From NCBI GenBank assembly GCA_900318855.1, contig ONMG01000254.1, forward strand, positions 1 to 11,142: a stretch of DNA of 11,142 nt. The letters are read 5' to 3'. The notes below the pieces were generated by a model. It ran no database searches. It saw nothing but the letters and a program-made list of their open reading frames with translations, and had not been told where the DNA came from. A program made the position numbers and the translations under genes. How positions within the stretch are numbered: position 1 is the stretch's first letter; every line of letters begins with the position of its first letter. Source of the stretch: an uncultured Prevotella sp. (GTDB lineage Bacteria; Bacteroidota; Bacteroidia; Bacteroidales; Bacteroidaceae). This document shows, piece after piece, positions 1-7,209 of this stretch.

Positions 1-1
1 G

Positions 2-1009
2 CGTGACGCCGCGGCCGGCATCTCCGGCGGCAACGATGAGCGCGAACAGACCCTGAATCAGCTGCTCACCGAGATGGACGGCTTCGATGCCACCAAGGGC
101 GTGGTGATACTGGCAGCCACCAACCGTCCGGAGAGTTTGGACAAAGCCTTGTTGCGCCCTGGCCGCTTCGACCGTCGCATCATCATGGAACTGCCCGATC
201 TGGAAGGCCGCAAAGCCATCTTCAGGGTTCATCTGCGCGACGTGAAGCATGGCGACATCGACCTGGATGCTGTGGGCCGCGCCACGGCTGGCTCGAGCGG
301 TGCCGACATTGCCAACATCGTGAACGAGGCCGCACTGAGAGCCGTCAGACTGGGTCAGCACGAAGTAACCACCGAAGATATAGAGGAGAGTGTAGAGACC
401 GTGATAGCCGGTGAGCAGAAGAAGGGCGCCGTGATATCGCCCGAGGAGAAACGCATCATCTCGTATCACGAAATCGGACATGCCCTAGTGGCTGCTCTGC
501 AGACCCACTCGGCACCGATACAAAAGATAACCATCGTACCTCGCACCAGCGGTGCCCTGGGCTACACCATGCAGGTGGATGCAGCCGAGAAGCACCTGAT
601 GAGCAAGGAGGAACTTTTGGGCCGCATCGTGACCCTCACGGGCGGCCGCGCTGCCGAGGAGGTGATGTGCAACACCTGTACCACGGGTGCCTCAAACGAC
701 ATTGAGAAGGCTACACAATTGGCCCGCGCTATGATTACCACCTACGGCATGAGCGACAAGTTCGGTATGATGCAGTTGGAGGAACAGCGCAACAAATACC
801 TCGGCGGCAACTCAAGTCTGACCTGCTCGGACGAGACGGCCCGACAGATTGACGCCGAGGTGAGCCGGGTGATAAAGCAGGCTCACGAGAAGGCTGTGCA
901 GATGATTTCGGAACACAAGGCTCAGATGGACGCCGCCGCTGCCATCCTGTTGAAGAAGGAGACGATAACGGGCGACGAGTTCATGCAAGTTCTATCCGAA
1001 ACACATTGA
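2..1009 (+). CDS. ftsH: ATP-dependent zinc metalloprotease FtsH, C-terminal part (5' end outside window)
   Basis: This is the 3' part of a membrane-anchored AAA+ protease that pulls out and degrades misfolded membrane proteins and short-lived regulators. The reading frame is already open at base 2; 335 residues are visible, and the transmembrane N-terminus, Walker A and Walker B lie upstream. Visible parts are the end of the AAA module (DEREQTLNQLL, then ATNRPESLDKALLRPGRFDR with the arginine-finger region), the AAA lid, and the M41 peptidase domain. The zinc-binding helix reads HEIGH (HEXXH, bases 467-481). The likely third zinc ligand is the Asp of TTGASNDIEKA (bases 698-700). The stop codon is at 1007-1009. 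The peptidase segment with THSAPIQKITIVPRTSGALG resembles clostridial FtsH from memory, rather than the HEAGHA type I associate with Bacteroidota. Function is very secure; the foreign-type reading is inference. Confidence 0.96.
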   Translation, partial: RDAAAGISGGNDEREQTLNQLLTEMDGFDATKGVVILAATNRPESLDKALLRPGRFDRRIIMELPDLEGRKAIFRVHLRDVKHGDIDLDAVGRATAGSSGADIANIVNEAALRAVRLGQHEVTTEDIEESVETVIAGEQKKGAVISPEEKRIISYHEIGHALVAALQTHSAPIQKITIVPRTSGALGYTMQVDAAEKHLMSKEELLGRIVTLTGGRAAEEVMCNTCTTGASNDIEKATQLARAMITTYGMSDKFGMMQLEEQRNKYLGGNSSLTCSDETARQIDAEVSRVIKQAHEKAVQMISEHKAQMDAAAAILLKKETITGDEFMQVLSETH

Positions 1010-1283
1010 TGACATCGACGTCAGGGCAGCAGATGCACACCGACCGACCATCACCGCCAGGCAGCTTGCCTCCATAGCGCAGAATGTCGACATAGGGGAA
1101 GGCCACATGAGCAGCCATCGGGCAGAGCGAGCCCCGCTCGGTGTCGAAATCCCAAGAATCGCCGATTTCGTGGCCATGATGGCATCGATGCGGACCTAAG
1201 CGATCGACCACGGTAAGCTTCACCTTCGGCCGATGAGAGATGTGGGGGGACCGGGTGGTCCCCTCTTTTTTTTCGTTGTTCAT
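981..1283 (-). CDS. small cysteine-rich TIGR04076-like protein
   Basis: This is a 100-residue ORF, easily missed because it converges on ftsH and overlaps its last 29 bases. Its core (KVKLTVVDR, then GHEIGDSWDFDTERGSLCP, then PYVDILRYGGKLPGGDG, CICCPD and VFRIE) matches my memory of the TIGR04076 family in pattern and length. That is a short family with conserved Cys-Pro, a GG-x-LP motif and a late Cys-Cys-Pro. Cysteines lie at residues 34, 54, 83, 85 and 86. The biochemical function is unknown; the cysteines suggest metal binding or redox chemistry, which is inference. Start choice is uncertain: ATG at 1283 lies five bases after the hydrolase stop, but its first 20 residues are atypical and cover a terminator hairpin. 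A GTG at 1221-1223 would start the protein exactly where the family usually begins (80 residues). It is probably co-transcribed with the hydrolase. Confidence 0.78.
   Translation of the reverse strand: MNNEKKEGTTRSPHISHRPKVKLTVVDRLGPHRCHHGHEIGDSWDFDTERGSLCPMAAHVAFPYVDILRYGGKLPGGDGRSVCICCPDVDVINVFRIELA
1246..1273 (+). terminator. Rho-independent terminator on the ftsH strand
   Basis: A perfect 7-bp stem GGGGACC (1246-1252) / GGTCCCC (1257-1263) with a four-base GGGT loop is followed by TC and eight T residues (1266-1273). The T-tract is on the plus strand, so it ends rightward transcription from ftsH, about 240 bases after its stop codon. On the minus strand the hairpin is not followed by a T-run and should not terminate. 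It lies inside codons 7-13 of the opposing small gene if that gene starts at 1283. Confidence 0.85.
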
Positions 1284-1288
1284 AATCG

Positions 1289-2251
1289 TTACTTGATGTA
1301 TTTGCTGACAAAGGCTCTTACCTTTGCCGTGTATTCGTTGGGATGGTCGTGGATGCTGCGGGCGTGTTTGGAGCCCTGTGCCACCCACAGTTCTTTTGGC
1401 CCCGGCTTGGTCTTAAAGAGGGGATATACCATCCGGGTGGGTACGAAATCGTCGTCACTGCCATGAATGAAGAGCATGGGAGCTTTGCAGTGGGCTATCT
1501 GGCGCAGGGGCGAGGCCTGGCCGAAGCTCCAGCCATAGCGCAGGCGGCAGAGCAGGGAGGTGGAGTACATGAGCGGAAACTCGGGCAGCGAGAACTGCTC
1601 CTTGAGCTGGCCCGCAAACTCATCCCACGTGCTGGTGTAGCCACAATCCTCGACAAAGCACTTGGCATAAGAGGGCAGCGGCTCGCCTGCTACGCACATC
1701 GTGGTCGCGGCTCCCATCGACCAGCCGTGGACCACCATCTGCGTGGTGGAAGCGGAGTCGGCAAAAAGCTGGTTGGCAATGGCCATCCACTGCATCACAT
1801 CCTTGCGGTCGAACCATCCCATCTGCTGATGGTCACCCTCGCTGAGTCCGTTGCCGTGGAGGTCGGGGATAAGCAGGTTGTAGCCCATGTCTGCATATAT
1901 CTTGGCTATCGGCAGCATCATCACAAAACAGTCGGTGTAGCCATGCACCACCACAGCCACCCGGTTGGTGGGGTGGGGCGCACGGAGATAGACCGCATGA
2001 TGATGGTCGCCGTCGGAGGCCAGCACTGTCGTATCGTGGAGCGCATGGTGCTGTCGCAGGCTGTCGACCCACGGCTTAAGATAAGGATAATCGGCTACGA
2101 GCCCTTTGTAGCGTGCCGGAATGTCACGCCCTTTGTTGGCCGGCTTCAGTGCATAGTCGAGCATAAAGAAGCTGGCACCCACATCGGCCAGCACCAGCAC
2201 TGCCAGCACGCACAGTAAGGCATAGAAAGCCCGTTGGGTTCTGATAGTCAT
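1289..2251 (-). CDS. membrane-anchored alpha/beta hydrolase (serine hydrolase, COG1073-like)
   Basis: This 320-residue protein has one N-terminal hydrophobic segment (about residues 9-31), which acts as a signal anchor or uncleaved signal, and then a complete alpha/beta-hydrolase fold. The oxyanion-hole strand is VVVHGYTD (101-107). The nucleophile elbow is HGWSMGAAT with Ser178. The acid is in FIHGSDDDFVP, best assigned to Asp267. The catalytic His is His296 in GSKHARS. Length and motifs fit the family of peptidase- or esterase-like hydrolases related to Bacillus YqkD. The substrate cannot be read from the sequence; an esterase or amidase acting outside the cytoplasm is likely from the anchor. 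It starts 85 bases after the end of the upstream three-gene signalling operon and is followed by the small TIGR04076-like gene after five bases, so these two probably share a transcript. Confidence 0.9.
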   Translation of the reverse strand: MTIRTQRAFYALLCVLAVLVLADVGASFFMLDYALKPANKGRDIPARYKGLVADYPYLKPWVDSLRQHHALHDTTVLASDGDHHHAVYLRAPHPTNRVAVVVHGYTDCFVMMLPIAKIYADMGYNLLIPDLHGNGLSEGDHQQMGWFDRKDVMQWMAIANQLFADSASTTQMVVHGWSMGAATTMCVAGEPLPSYAKCFVEDCGYTSTWDEFAGQLKEQFSLPEFPLMYSTSLLCRLRYGWSFGQASPLRQIAHCKAPMLFIHGSDDDFVPTRMVYPLFKTKPGPKELWVAQGSKHARSIHDHPNEYTAKVRAFVSKYIK

Positions 2252-2336
2252 ATGAAAGTTCTCTGTCTATATATATAATAAGGTATAGTGTAACAGCCAG
2301 GCACCCGCCACCTCACCAGTTATTTGCACTGCTCAC
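2252..2336 (-). other. short intergenic segment with AT-rich stretch
   Basis: These 85 bases separate the membrane protein gene from the hydrolase gene. An AT-rich stretch with a short TA repeat lies at about 2268-2287, just upstream of the hydrolase start. It could contain a promoter, but I see no TAnnTTTG box, and I see no clear terminator hairpin. Read-through from the upstream operon therefore remains possible. Confidence 0.3.
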
Positions 2337-2939
2337 CTACAAGGTGAACACGAACAGCAGCGAACAGTAGAGCTGCCGTCCGAAGATATAGATGAGGAAG
2401 AGCGGTGCCGCTGCCGACAGACCCCGGCTGAGCGTCTGGAGCACGTCGGTGATGCTCTTCAGTCGCCCGGCCAGCATGCCGTAGCTCACTCCGAGTGTGC
2501 ACAAGGTGAAGGCGATGTAGGGGATGAGGCTGTTCGAAAAGCTGCCCGGAAAGAGACTGCCCGTGACGCTGAGGAGCACGGCATGGGGCAGCGCCGAGAG
2601 CAGCACCATGACGAGTACCGAAAGCAGCAGTTCGACGAGCACGAAGCGCAAGGCGAACTTCTCGCGCATGTTGAGCGCATGAACGTTTCTCACTGCACTG
2701 AGCAGGCCGCTGCTCTGCAAGGCTCCGAAGGCTATGCTAAGCACGAGCAGCCACACGAGCAATGGCGATAGCAGATTGTCGGTGAAATGACCGAAAAACC
2801 ACCGTATGCCCTCACTGCCGAGCAAGGAGCGCACATTGGAAAAGGGCAGGGCAGCACTGGCTATCCACGACACGAGGATGACCGCCAACTGCACCAGCGC
2901 CAGGCTCAAAGCCGTGAAGGCCACCCACTTATTCCTCAT
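2337..2939 (-). CDS. 200-residue polytopic membrane protein, AbgT-like but shortened
   Basis: The protein is strongly hydrophobic, with about five predicted membrane helices near residues 6-30, 57-80, 95-118, 134-157 and 173-198. The segment SLLGSEGIRWFFGHFTDN followed by a helix ending in SSGLL resembles the N-terminal region of AbgT-family (p-aminobenzoyl-glutamate) transporters. The segment from KFALRFVLVE through PGSFSNSLIPYIAF and VSYGMLAGRLKS resembles a later AbgT region that contains the corresponding GLR, PSPF..GIVPLI and AYGIATR elements. AbgT proteins are about 500 residues, so a central block and the C-terminal third seem to be absent. The comparison is from memory. Its ATG lies 11 bases inside the end of the response-regulator gene, which points to translational coupling and a role in the same signalling system. 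It may be a sensor accessory or a target rather than a transporter. Confidence 0.7.
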   Translation of the reverse strand: MRNKWVAFTALSLALVQLAVILVSWIASAALPFSNVRSLLGSEGIRWFFGHFTDNLLSPLLVWLLVLSIAFGALQSSGLLSAVRNVHALNMREKFALRFVLVELLLSVLVMVLLSALPHAVLLSVTGSLFPGSFSNSLIPYIAFTLCTLGVSYGMLAGRLKSITDVLQTLSRGLSAAAPLFLIYIFGRQLYCSLLFVFTL

Positions 2940-3654
2940 CCGGCTGCAGATTGTCGAGGTCCAGAATGCGCAGTTGCAGTGCCCTCACCACAAGACGCGT
3001 GGCATTAACGCCAACACCGCCATTACCGTCGGGAAAGAGTTTCTGCACGAGTTCGTTTTGACGCTTCTCCAGACTCTTCACACCGAAGGGCATCCCCCGG
3101 AGGTTGGTTATCTGCTCCTTGGTGTAGCCCAGGGCCAGATGACGGAGGAAGCGCTCGTCGTACTCGTCGATTTCGTAGTTGACGAGAGCCTCCTGCCGCA
3201 TGATTTGGTTGTTGACACTCTGTTTGAAGCGCTCCACTATCTTCTCGAGGATGGGCTGGTTGAACACCATTCGCTTGCCGCTCATCACACTGGCCACGTC
3301 ACCTCGCGTGAGCAGCTCACCGCTCTTGAGTATAATGCCGTCGCAGCCGGCGTCGAGCACGTCGACCCATAGTTTCTCATTAAGAATCTCGCCCGTGAAG
3401 ATGAGCACCTTGAGCTGCGGATAGCTCTCCTTCGTCTGACGGCAAATCTCGACACCCACGGTGGTGGAGCCTCCCAGGCCCAGGTCGAGCAGTACGAGGT
3501 CGGGAAGCTCCTTCTTGATAAGACGCCAGTAGGCCGTCTCATTCTCAGCCGTGCCTATAATCTGAGCCTCCGGGATTTCGTTGCGAAAGATGCCCTCGGT
3601 GCCTTTGAGTTCCAATGGGACATCCTCAACGATGATTACTTTAAACTTGTCCAT
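2929..3654 (-). CDS. LuxR/NarL-class two-component response regulator
   Basis: This is a 241-residue DNA-binding response regulator. The receiver domain spans about residues 1-125. It has the acidic pair Glu10-Asp11, the phospho-acceptor Asp57 in LVLLDLGLG, the switch Thr87 in LIFTGE and the conserved Lys110 in GIILKSG, so it looks fully phosphorylatable. A linker (about 126-160) leads to a helix-turn-helix region at about 165-230. There YDERFLRHLALGYTKEQI, GVKSLEKRQNELVQKL and VVRALQL follow the LuxR-type pattern, with a longer, Gly-rich turn (PDGNGGVGVN) before the last helix. Its ATG overlaps the end of the sensor gene by 19 bases and its end overlaps the membrane protein gene by 11, so all three are probably co-translated. 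The cognate kinase is the sensor encoded just upstream. Confidence 0.93.
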   Translation of the reverse strand: MDKFKVIIVEDVPLELKGTEGIFRNEIPEAQIIGTAENETAYWRLIKKELPDLVLLDLGLGGSTTVGVEICRQTKESYPQLKVLIFTGEILNEKLWVDVLDAGCDGIILKSGELLTRGDVASVMSGKRMVFNQPILEKIVERFKQSVNNQIMRQEALVNYEIDEYDERFLRHLALGYTKEQITNLRGMPFGVKSLEKRQNELVQKLFPDGNGGVGVNATRLVVRALQLRILDLDNLQPDEE

Positions 3655-6600
3655 ATTTGCTTAGTGATTATGATTTCTATTATGGTGTGACCTGCTTCGT
3701 CGGCCAGAGCGTCGATGCCGCACCCTCGGGCATTGGTCACCTCGCCCATCTCGCGGACCAGCTGTTTGAGCAACAGACATTGGATGTCGACGGTCTCCGG
3801 AGTGAAGAGAGCCTGACGCTGCTGCGGGGTGAGCTGCAGGCCGTCCATGGTGAACGAGAGGCGCACGTAGCAACCACCGCCGTCGACCTCCGTCAGCGCG
3901 GGTTTCCGGCCGCCATTGAGCCTGCGCAGGAGCTCCAGCATATAGCTCACCGTAGCCGGGTCGGTGCGTGGCATAATCTCCACCTGGCGCATAGCCTGTG
4001 CGCTGAGCAGAGAGTAGAGGTCTTTATAATAATGCACGAGCTCGGCCAGCGCCGCCACATTATCGTCGGTGCCATCAATGAGCTGCTTGATGCGTGAGGG
4101 ATAGTACATGGTCTCGTGCTTCAAGGTGGAGAGGCAGTTATCAAGCACGCTGTTGCTGATGTGCAGACGGGCATTCTCGAAGTTGGCCCGGCTGAGAGCG
4201 TCCTCGGCAAGCTCAATGTCAAGGGCCTGCTGCTTACTGGCGTCGATACTCTCCTGGAGGGCCGCCTTGATCTCGCTGACAATGCTGTCGAGCTGGGCGA
4301 ACTGAGGGTAGCCGGAGCGGCCGTTGCCCGTCCAAAGCTTGTTGATGCGCTGGAGCTTATCCTGTGCCGAGGCTTCGCTGAGCAGCACCTTGTTGATGCT
4401 GCCAATACGGTCGACACTGAACTGATAGAACAGACGGTGACGGTAATAGAGCAGATAGAAGGCCGGAAAGATGAGGGCCAGCATAAGAACAAGGATGATG
4501 ATGGCCACGTTCTTGTTGCTTTCCGACTTCTGCATCATGCCCACGTAGGTGCCCAACGAACTGTCGGCACTGAGCTCACGGAAGAGTTGTGTGTAGACCT
4601 GGTTATTATAGGTGTAGAGACTCCACCGGTGGAGGGCCAGGGCGGCGACGGCGCTCTCATTGCGTATGTCGAGGATTACGTTGTACCGGGTCTTCAGTCC
4701 GCTGCGAAGCCAGACAATCTCGGCAGGCGTTTCAGTCGAGGTGCTCTCGGCCACCATAAGACGGCGGTGACTTGGATTCTGCGAGACATAGAAAGCATTG
4801 AGATAATGACGGCAACTGTCGGCGAAATCGAGTGTGCGGAGATAACGGCCATTCACATTGCAAAAGTAGGCACTGTCGGCAAAGGCGCCGGCCTTGCTGA
4901 GCAGCGGGTGGACCGGGGCCGCGTTTGCACCGAACCCCAGCATACAGGTGAGCGCCACCATGAAAGTGCGCATCTTCCGGAGCCCCTTAGGCAGACGGAA
5001 GTAGAAGCGGCTGCCATGGCCCGGAGCACTCTCAACACCGATGCAGCAGACGGCAAAGATCTGACTCATCTTGCGGTATTTCTCGATGATACCCTTGCAG
5101 TTCATCAAGCCAAAGCCATGATGCCCCTCTACAGCAGAACCGTCGGAGGCCGAGTCGTCAACGATAGGCTTATGGTCGAACAGATGAACTTGCTGTTCCT
5201 CGGTCATCCCCATGCCACTGTCGGCAACAGCTATCTCGACGTAGTCCTCTTTCTCCTCGGCACTGATGTGCACGCTGCCTCCCACGGGAGTGAACTTACG
5301 GGCATTGTCGGAGAGCGTGTTAATCATGAAGAGGGTCAGCGTGCGGTCGGCCTTCACCACTGCAGGGGTGGCATCGACAGTGAGGAGGATGCCTTTCAGC
5401 CGAAAGGCCATGCTGCCCTTCTTCACAAGGTCGAAGAGCGGCTGAAGCGGGAAACTCTCAATCTTGAGGCTGAGCTGGCCCTGCCGCATGTGAATCCACT
5501 GTGTGAGGATAGCGTTGTATTCGTTGATTTTGTCTGCCAGCTCGCCGATATAGAGATAGCGCTCGCGTCGCAACTCCGGGTCGTCGTGATTGGCGCAGAG
5601 GTGGTCGGTCTCGTTGACCATACGGTCGATGAAGGGCATGATGCTGTTGACGAGGGCCACCTTTGCCCGCTGCTCCAGATTGCGCTTGCGGTTCTCGGCT
5701 ACGTGGCTCTCTACAATCTGCCGCTGTTCGTCGATTTCCGTGCAGTGCTCCTTGTGTTCCTGGAGCTGACGGTCGTTCTCCGTCTTCCAACGATGCAGCG
5801 GCTCCAGGAGCGATGAGATGGGGTGCTGTCGGTCGGTTTTCTTGCGAAGGTGGACAAAGAAAAGAAGCAAGACCACTACCAGGACAATGGTGAGCATCAC
5901 GGCAACGATCATGATGTTGAGTTGTGATGAGGAGGCATTGAGCTGTGCGGCGCGTGCCTCGAGCTGACGGTCCTGCCGGGTCTTTTCCTGAATGTCGAGG
6001 TAGATGTTGCGGTTGTAGTCGCTGGCAGGCTTGTCGTTGATGGCCGAATAAGCCAGTGAGAGCTGCTCGCGGATGGAGGCCACCAGGTCGGGGGCTCGCT
6101 GAATCCGTGGGTCATCGTTCAGTGCGTTCTGAAGACAGCTGAGCGCTGAGCGGTAGTCGCGGGCCTCCCAATAGCATTCGGCCAATGTACGGTAGGAGCC
6201 AGCTGTCTGATAGACGTCGCCCATCTTACGGAACAGGTTAAGTGAGCGCAGAGCCAGGTTGCCGGCCAGCAGAGAGTCGGGCAGATTGTCGACATTGAGA
6301 AATGCGATGGCAGCCCTATTGTTGCGGATGAGCCAATCACGGTCGGCGGCATTCTCAAGGTGTTCGCTGAGACTCTGCATGGAGTTGGCTTCCCAATAGA
6401 CATATCCATGGTCGATCGACATCTGGTAGCAGCGTATGAGGTAATCGAACTCGGTCTGCAGCACCTCTTTGCGCGTCTTACCCGAGATGATGCCGCCCGA
6501 ACCTACATTGTAGAGATAGTTCAGGGTCTGGGCCGTGTCGCGCTCGATGTCGCCTTGCGGATCGATGTCGGCCAGCGCATCTACTGACTGTTTGGTCAGA

Positions 6601-7121
6601 CCGACATAATAGAAATAGGTGGAGGCCACGATGTCAAACTCCGTACGGGCATAAATCATTCGGCACTGCTGATGGGCGTCAAGCAGGCTGGCCTCTTCCT
6701 CTATGCGGTGAATACGCCGACTGGCCGACAGCTGATAGTCGTAGAAGTCCTTATTATAGGAGCGTCTCTGACAGAGGCGCATCATCTGAATGTCGGCGAT
6801 GAGCAGCTCCACTTGGTTGTCAGCTTCTTTTCGCACCTGCTTGAGCAAACGGGAGGCCTGGTCGTATTCCATACGGCCAATATAGGCAAAGGCCAGGTTG
6901 TTGAGTGCCTCGGCTTTACCGCTGCTATAATCATCGGATAGAGCCAAAGCACGGCGGGCAAACACAGCAACACTGTCGAGGTTGCGGTAGTGCCAGTCGT
7001 AAGCCTTCCTGTTGAGGTCGTCGACTTCCTGTTTCGACGCAGGCGTGCAGCCCACAAAGGCCAGTGTCAGCAGGCCCAGCCATAGGATAAGGATGCGAGA
7101 GTAGATGCTCTTTTGTTTCAT
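3636..7121 (-). CDS. tandem two-module sensor kinase (periplasmic repeats, HATPase module, second kinase-like module)
   Basis: This is a 1161-residue membrane sensor. Order of parts: N-terminal signal anchor (about 5-24, with a lipobox-like FVGC at Cys25); periplasmic helical-repeat region resembling TPRs (about 30-390); membrane helix 403-424; coiled segment 440-485; kinase core 1 (480-710). Core 1 has an N-box (NTLSDNARK, 601-609), G1 (DSGMG, 634-638), G2 (HHGFGL, 667-672) and a final APGHGSRFYFRLP strand. A second signal-peptide-like helix follows (717-735), then a second periplasmic region (736-870), a membrane helix (872-893) and kinase-like core 2 (about 970-1155). Core 2 has an H-box KHETMYYP with His1002 but no recognisable N, G1 or G2 boxes. 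The architecture recalls Bacteroidales proteins I remember as DUF5112/DUF5113. It probably phosphorylates the response regulator encoded next; the signal is unknown. A TAnnTTTG box lies eight bases before the ATG. Confidence 0.88.
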   Translation of the reverse strand: MKQKSIYSRILILWLGLLTLAFVGCTPASKQEVDDLNRKAYDWHYRNLDSVAVFARRALALSDDYSSGKAEALNNLAFAYIGRMEYDQASRLLKQVRKEADNQVELLIADIQMMRLCQRRSYNKDFYDYQLSASRRIHRIEEEASLLDAHQQCRMIYARTEFDIVASTYFYYVGLTKQSVDALADIDPQGDIERDTAQTLNYLYNVGSGGIISGKTRKEVLQTEFDYLIRCYQMSIDHGYVYWEANSMQSLSEHLENAADRDWLIRNNRAAIAFLNVDNLPDSLLAGNLALRSLNLFRKMGDVYQTAGSYRTLAECYWEARDYRSALSCLQNALNDDPRIQRAPDLVASIREQLSLAYSAINDKPASDYNRNIYLDIQEKTRQDRQLEARAAQLNASSSQLNIMIVAVMLTIVLVVVLLLFFVHLRKKTDRQHPISSLLEPLHRWKTENDRQLQEHKEHCTEIDEQRQIVESHVAENRKRNLEQRAKVALVNSIMPFIDRMVNETDHLCANHDDPELRRERYLYIGELADKINEYNAILTQWIHMRQGQLSLKIESFPLQPLFDLVKKGSMAFRLKGILLTVDATPAVVKADRTLTLFMINTLSDNARKFTPVGGSVHISAEEKEDYVEIAVADSGMGMTEEQQVHLFDHKPIVDDSASDGSAVEGHHGFGLMNCKGIIEKYRKMSQIFAVCCIGVESAPGHGSRFYFRLPKGLRKMRTFMVALTCMLGFGANAAPVHPLLSKAGAFADSAYFCNVNGRYLRTLDFADSCRHYLNAFYVSQNPSHRRLMVAESTSTETPAEIVWLRSGLKTRYNVILDIRNESAVAALALHRWSLYTYNNQVYTQLFRELSADSSLGTYVGMMQKSESNKNVAIIILVLMLALIFPAFYLLYYRHRLFYQFSVDRIGSINKVLLSEASAQDKLQRINKLWTGNGRSGYPQFAQLDSIVSEIKAALQESIDASKQQALDIELAEDALSRANFENARLHISNSVLDNCLSTLKHETMYYPSRIKQLIDGTDDNVAALAELVHYYKDLYSLLSAQAMRQVEIMPRTDPATVSYMLELLRRLNGGRKPALTEVDGGGCYVRLSFTMDGLQLTPQQRQALFTPETVDIQCLLLKQLVREMGEVTNARGCGIDALADEAGHTIIEIIITKQIWTSLK

Positions 7122-7129
7122 CGTAGTGA

Positions 7130-7137
7130 CAAAGTTA
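7130..7137 (-). promoter_or_regulatory. Bacteroidota -7 promoter box for the sensor operon
   Basis: On the minus strand this reads TAACTTTG, an exact match to the Bacteroidota TAnnTTTG -7 element. Only eight bases (7122-7129) separate it from the sensor ATG, so transcription from it would begin at or very near the start codon. No clear TTTG -33 element is seen at the usual distance. Confidence 0.5.
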
Positions 7138-7180
7138 CTCTATTTTTGGCTAATACCCGGCGCACTTCAAGGGAAAAAAT

Positions 7181-7209
7181 GCACAGCATGTCAAAAAAAG
7201 GTGCTGTGC
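7181..7209. repeat. perfect 8-bp inverted repeat in divergent promoter region
   Basis: GCACAGCA (7181-7188) and TGCTGTGC (7202-7209) are exact reverse complements separated by 13 bases rich in A. Arm centres are 21 bases apart, about two helical turns, as expected for a dimer or two half-sites bound on one DNA face. The repeat lies between the divergent sensor operon and LacI-type gene, so it is a candidate operator for either. Confidence 0.5.

Noticed and set aside
1284..1388. Longer N-terminus for the TIGR04076-like gene starting at 1388
   Set aside because: It would overlap the end of the hydrolase gene by 100 bases, and the added residues resemble no part of the family.
1343..2218. Plus-strand open frame of 291 codons opposite the hydrolase
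   Set aside because: Antisense to a gene with a full catalytic triad; His/Gly/Val-rich translation without family motifs.
2268..2287. TA-rich repeat as a functional tandem repeat or phase-variable tract
   Set aside because: It has only a few TA units, lies outside any coding region and has no flanking inverted repeats.
2806..3372. Plus-strand open frame of 188 codons over the regulator and membrane protein genes
   Set aside because: It spans two genuine minus-strand genes that overlap each other; no plausible protein features.
4116..5816. Plus-strand open frame of 566 codons opposite the sensor gene
   Set aside because: It lies entirely antisense to the sensor coding sequence, which has clear domains; the translation shows no recognisable motif and reads like a codon-bias shadow.
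7141..7148. Extra plus-strand TATTTTTG box as main promoter of the LacI-family gene
   Set aside because: It matches the consensus but is about 145 bases from the ATG, and a closer box at 7235-7242 fits better; kept only as an alternative.
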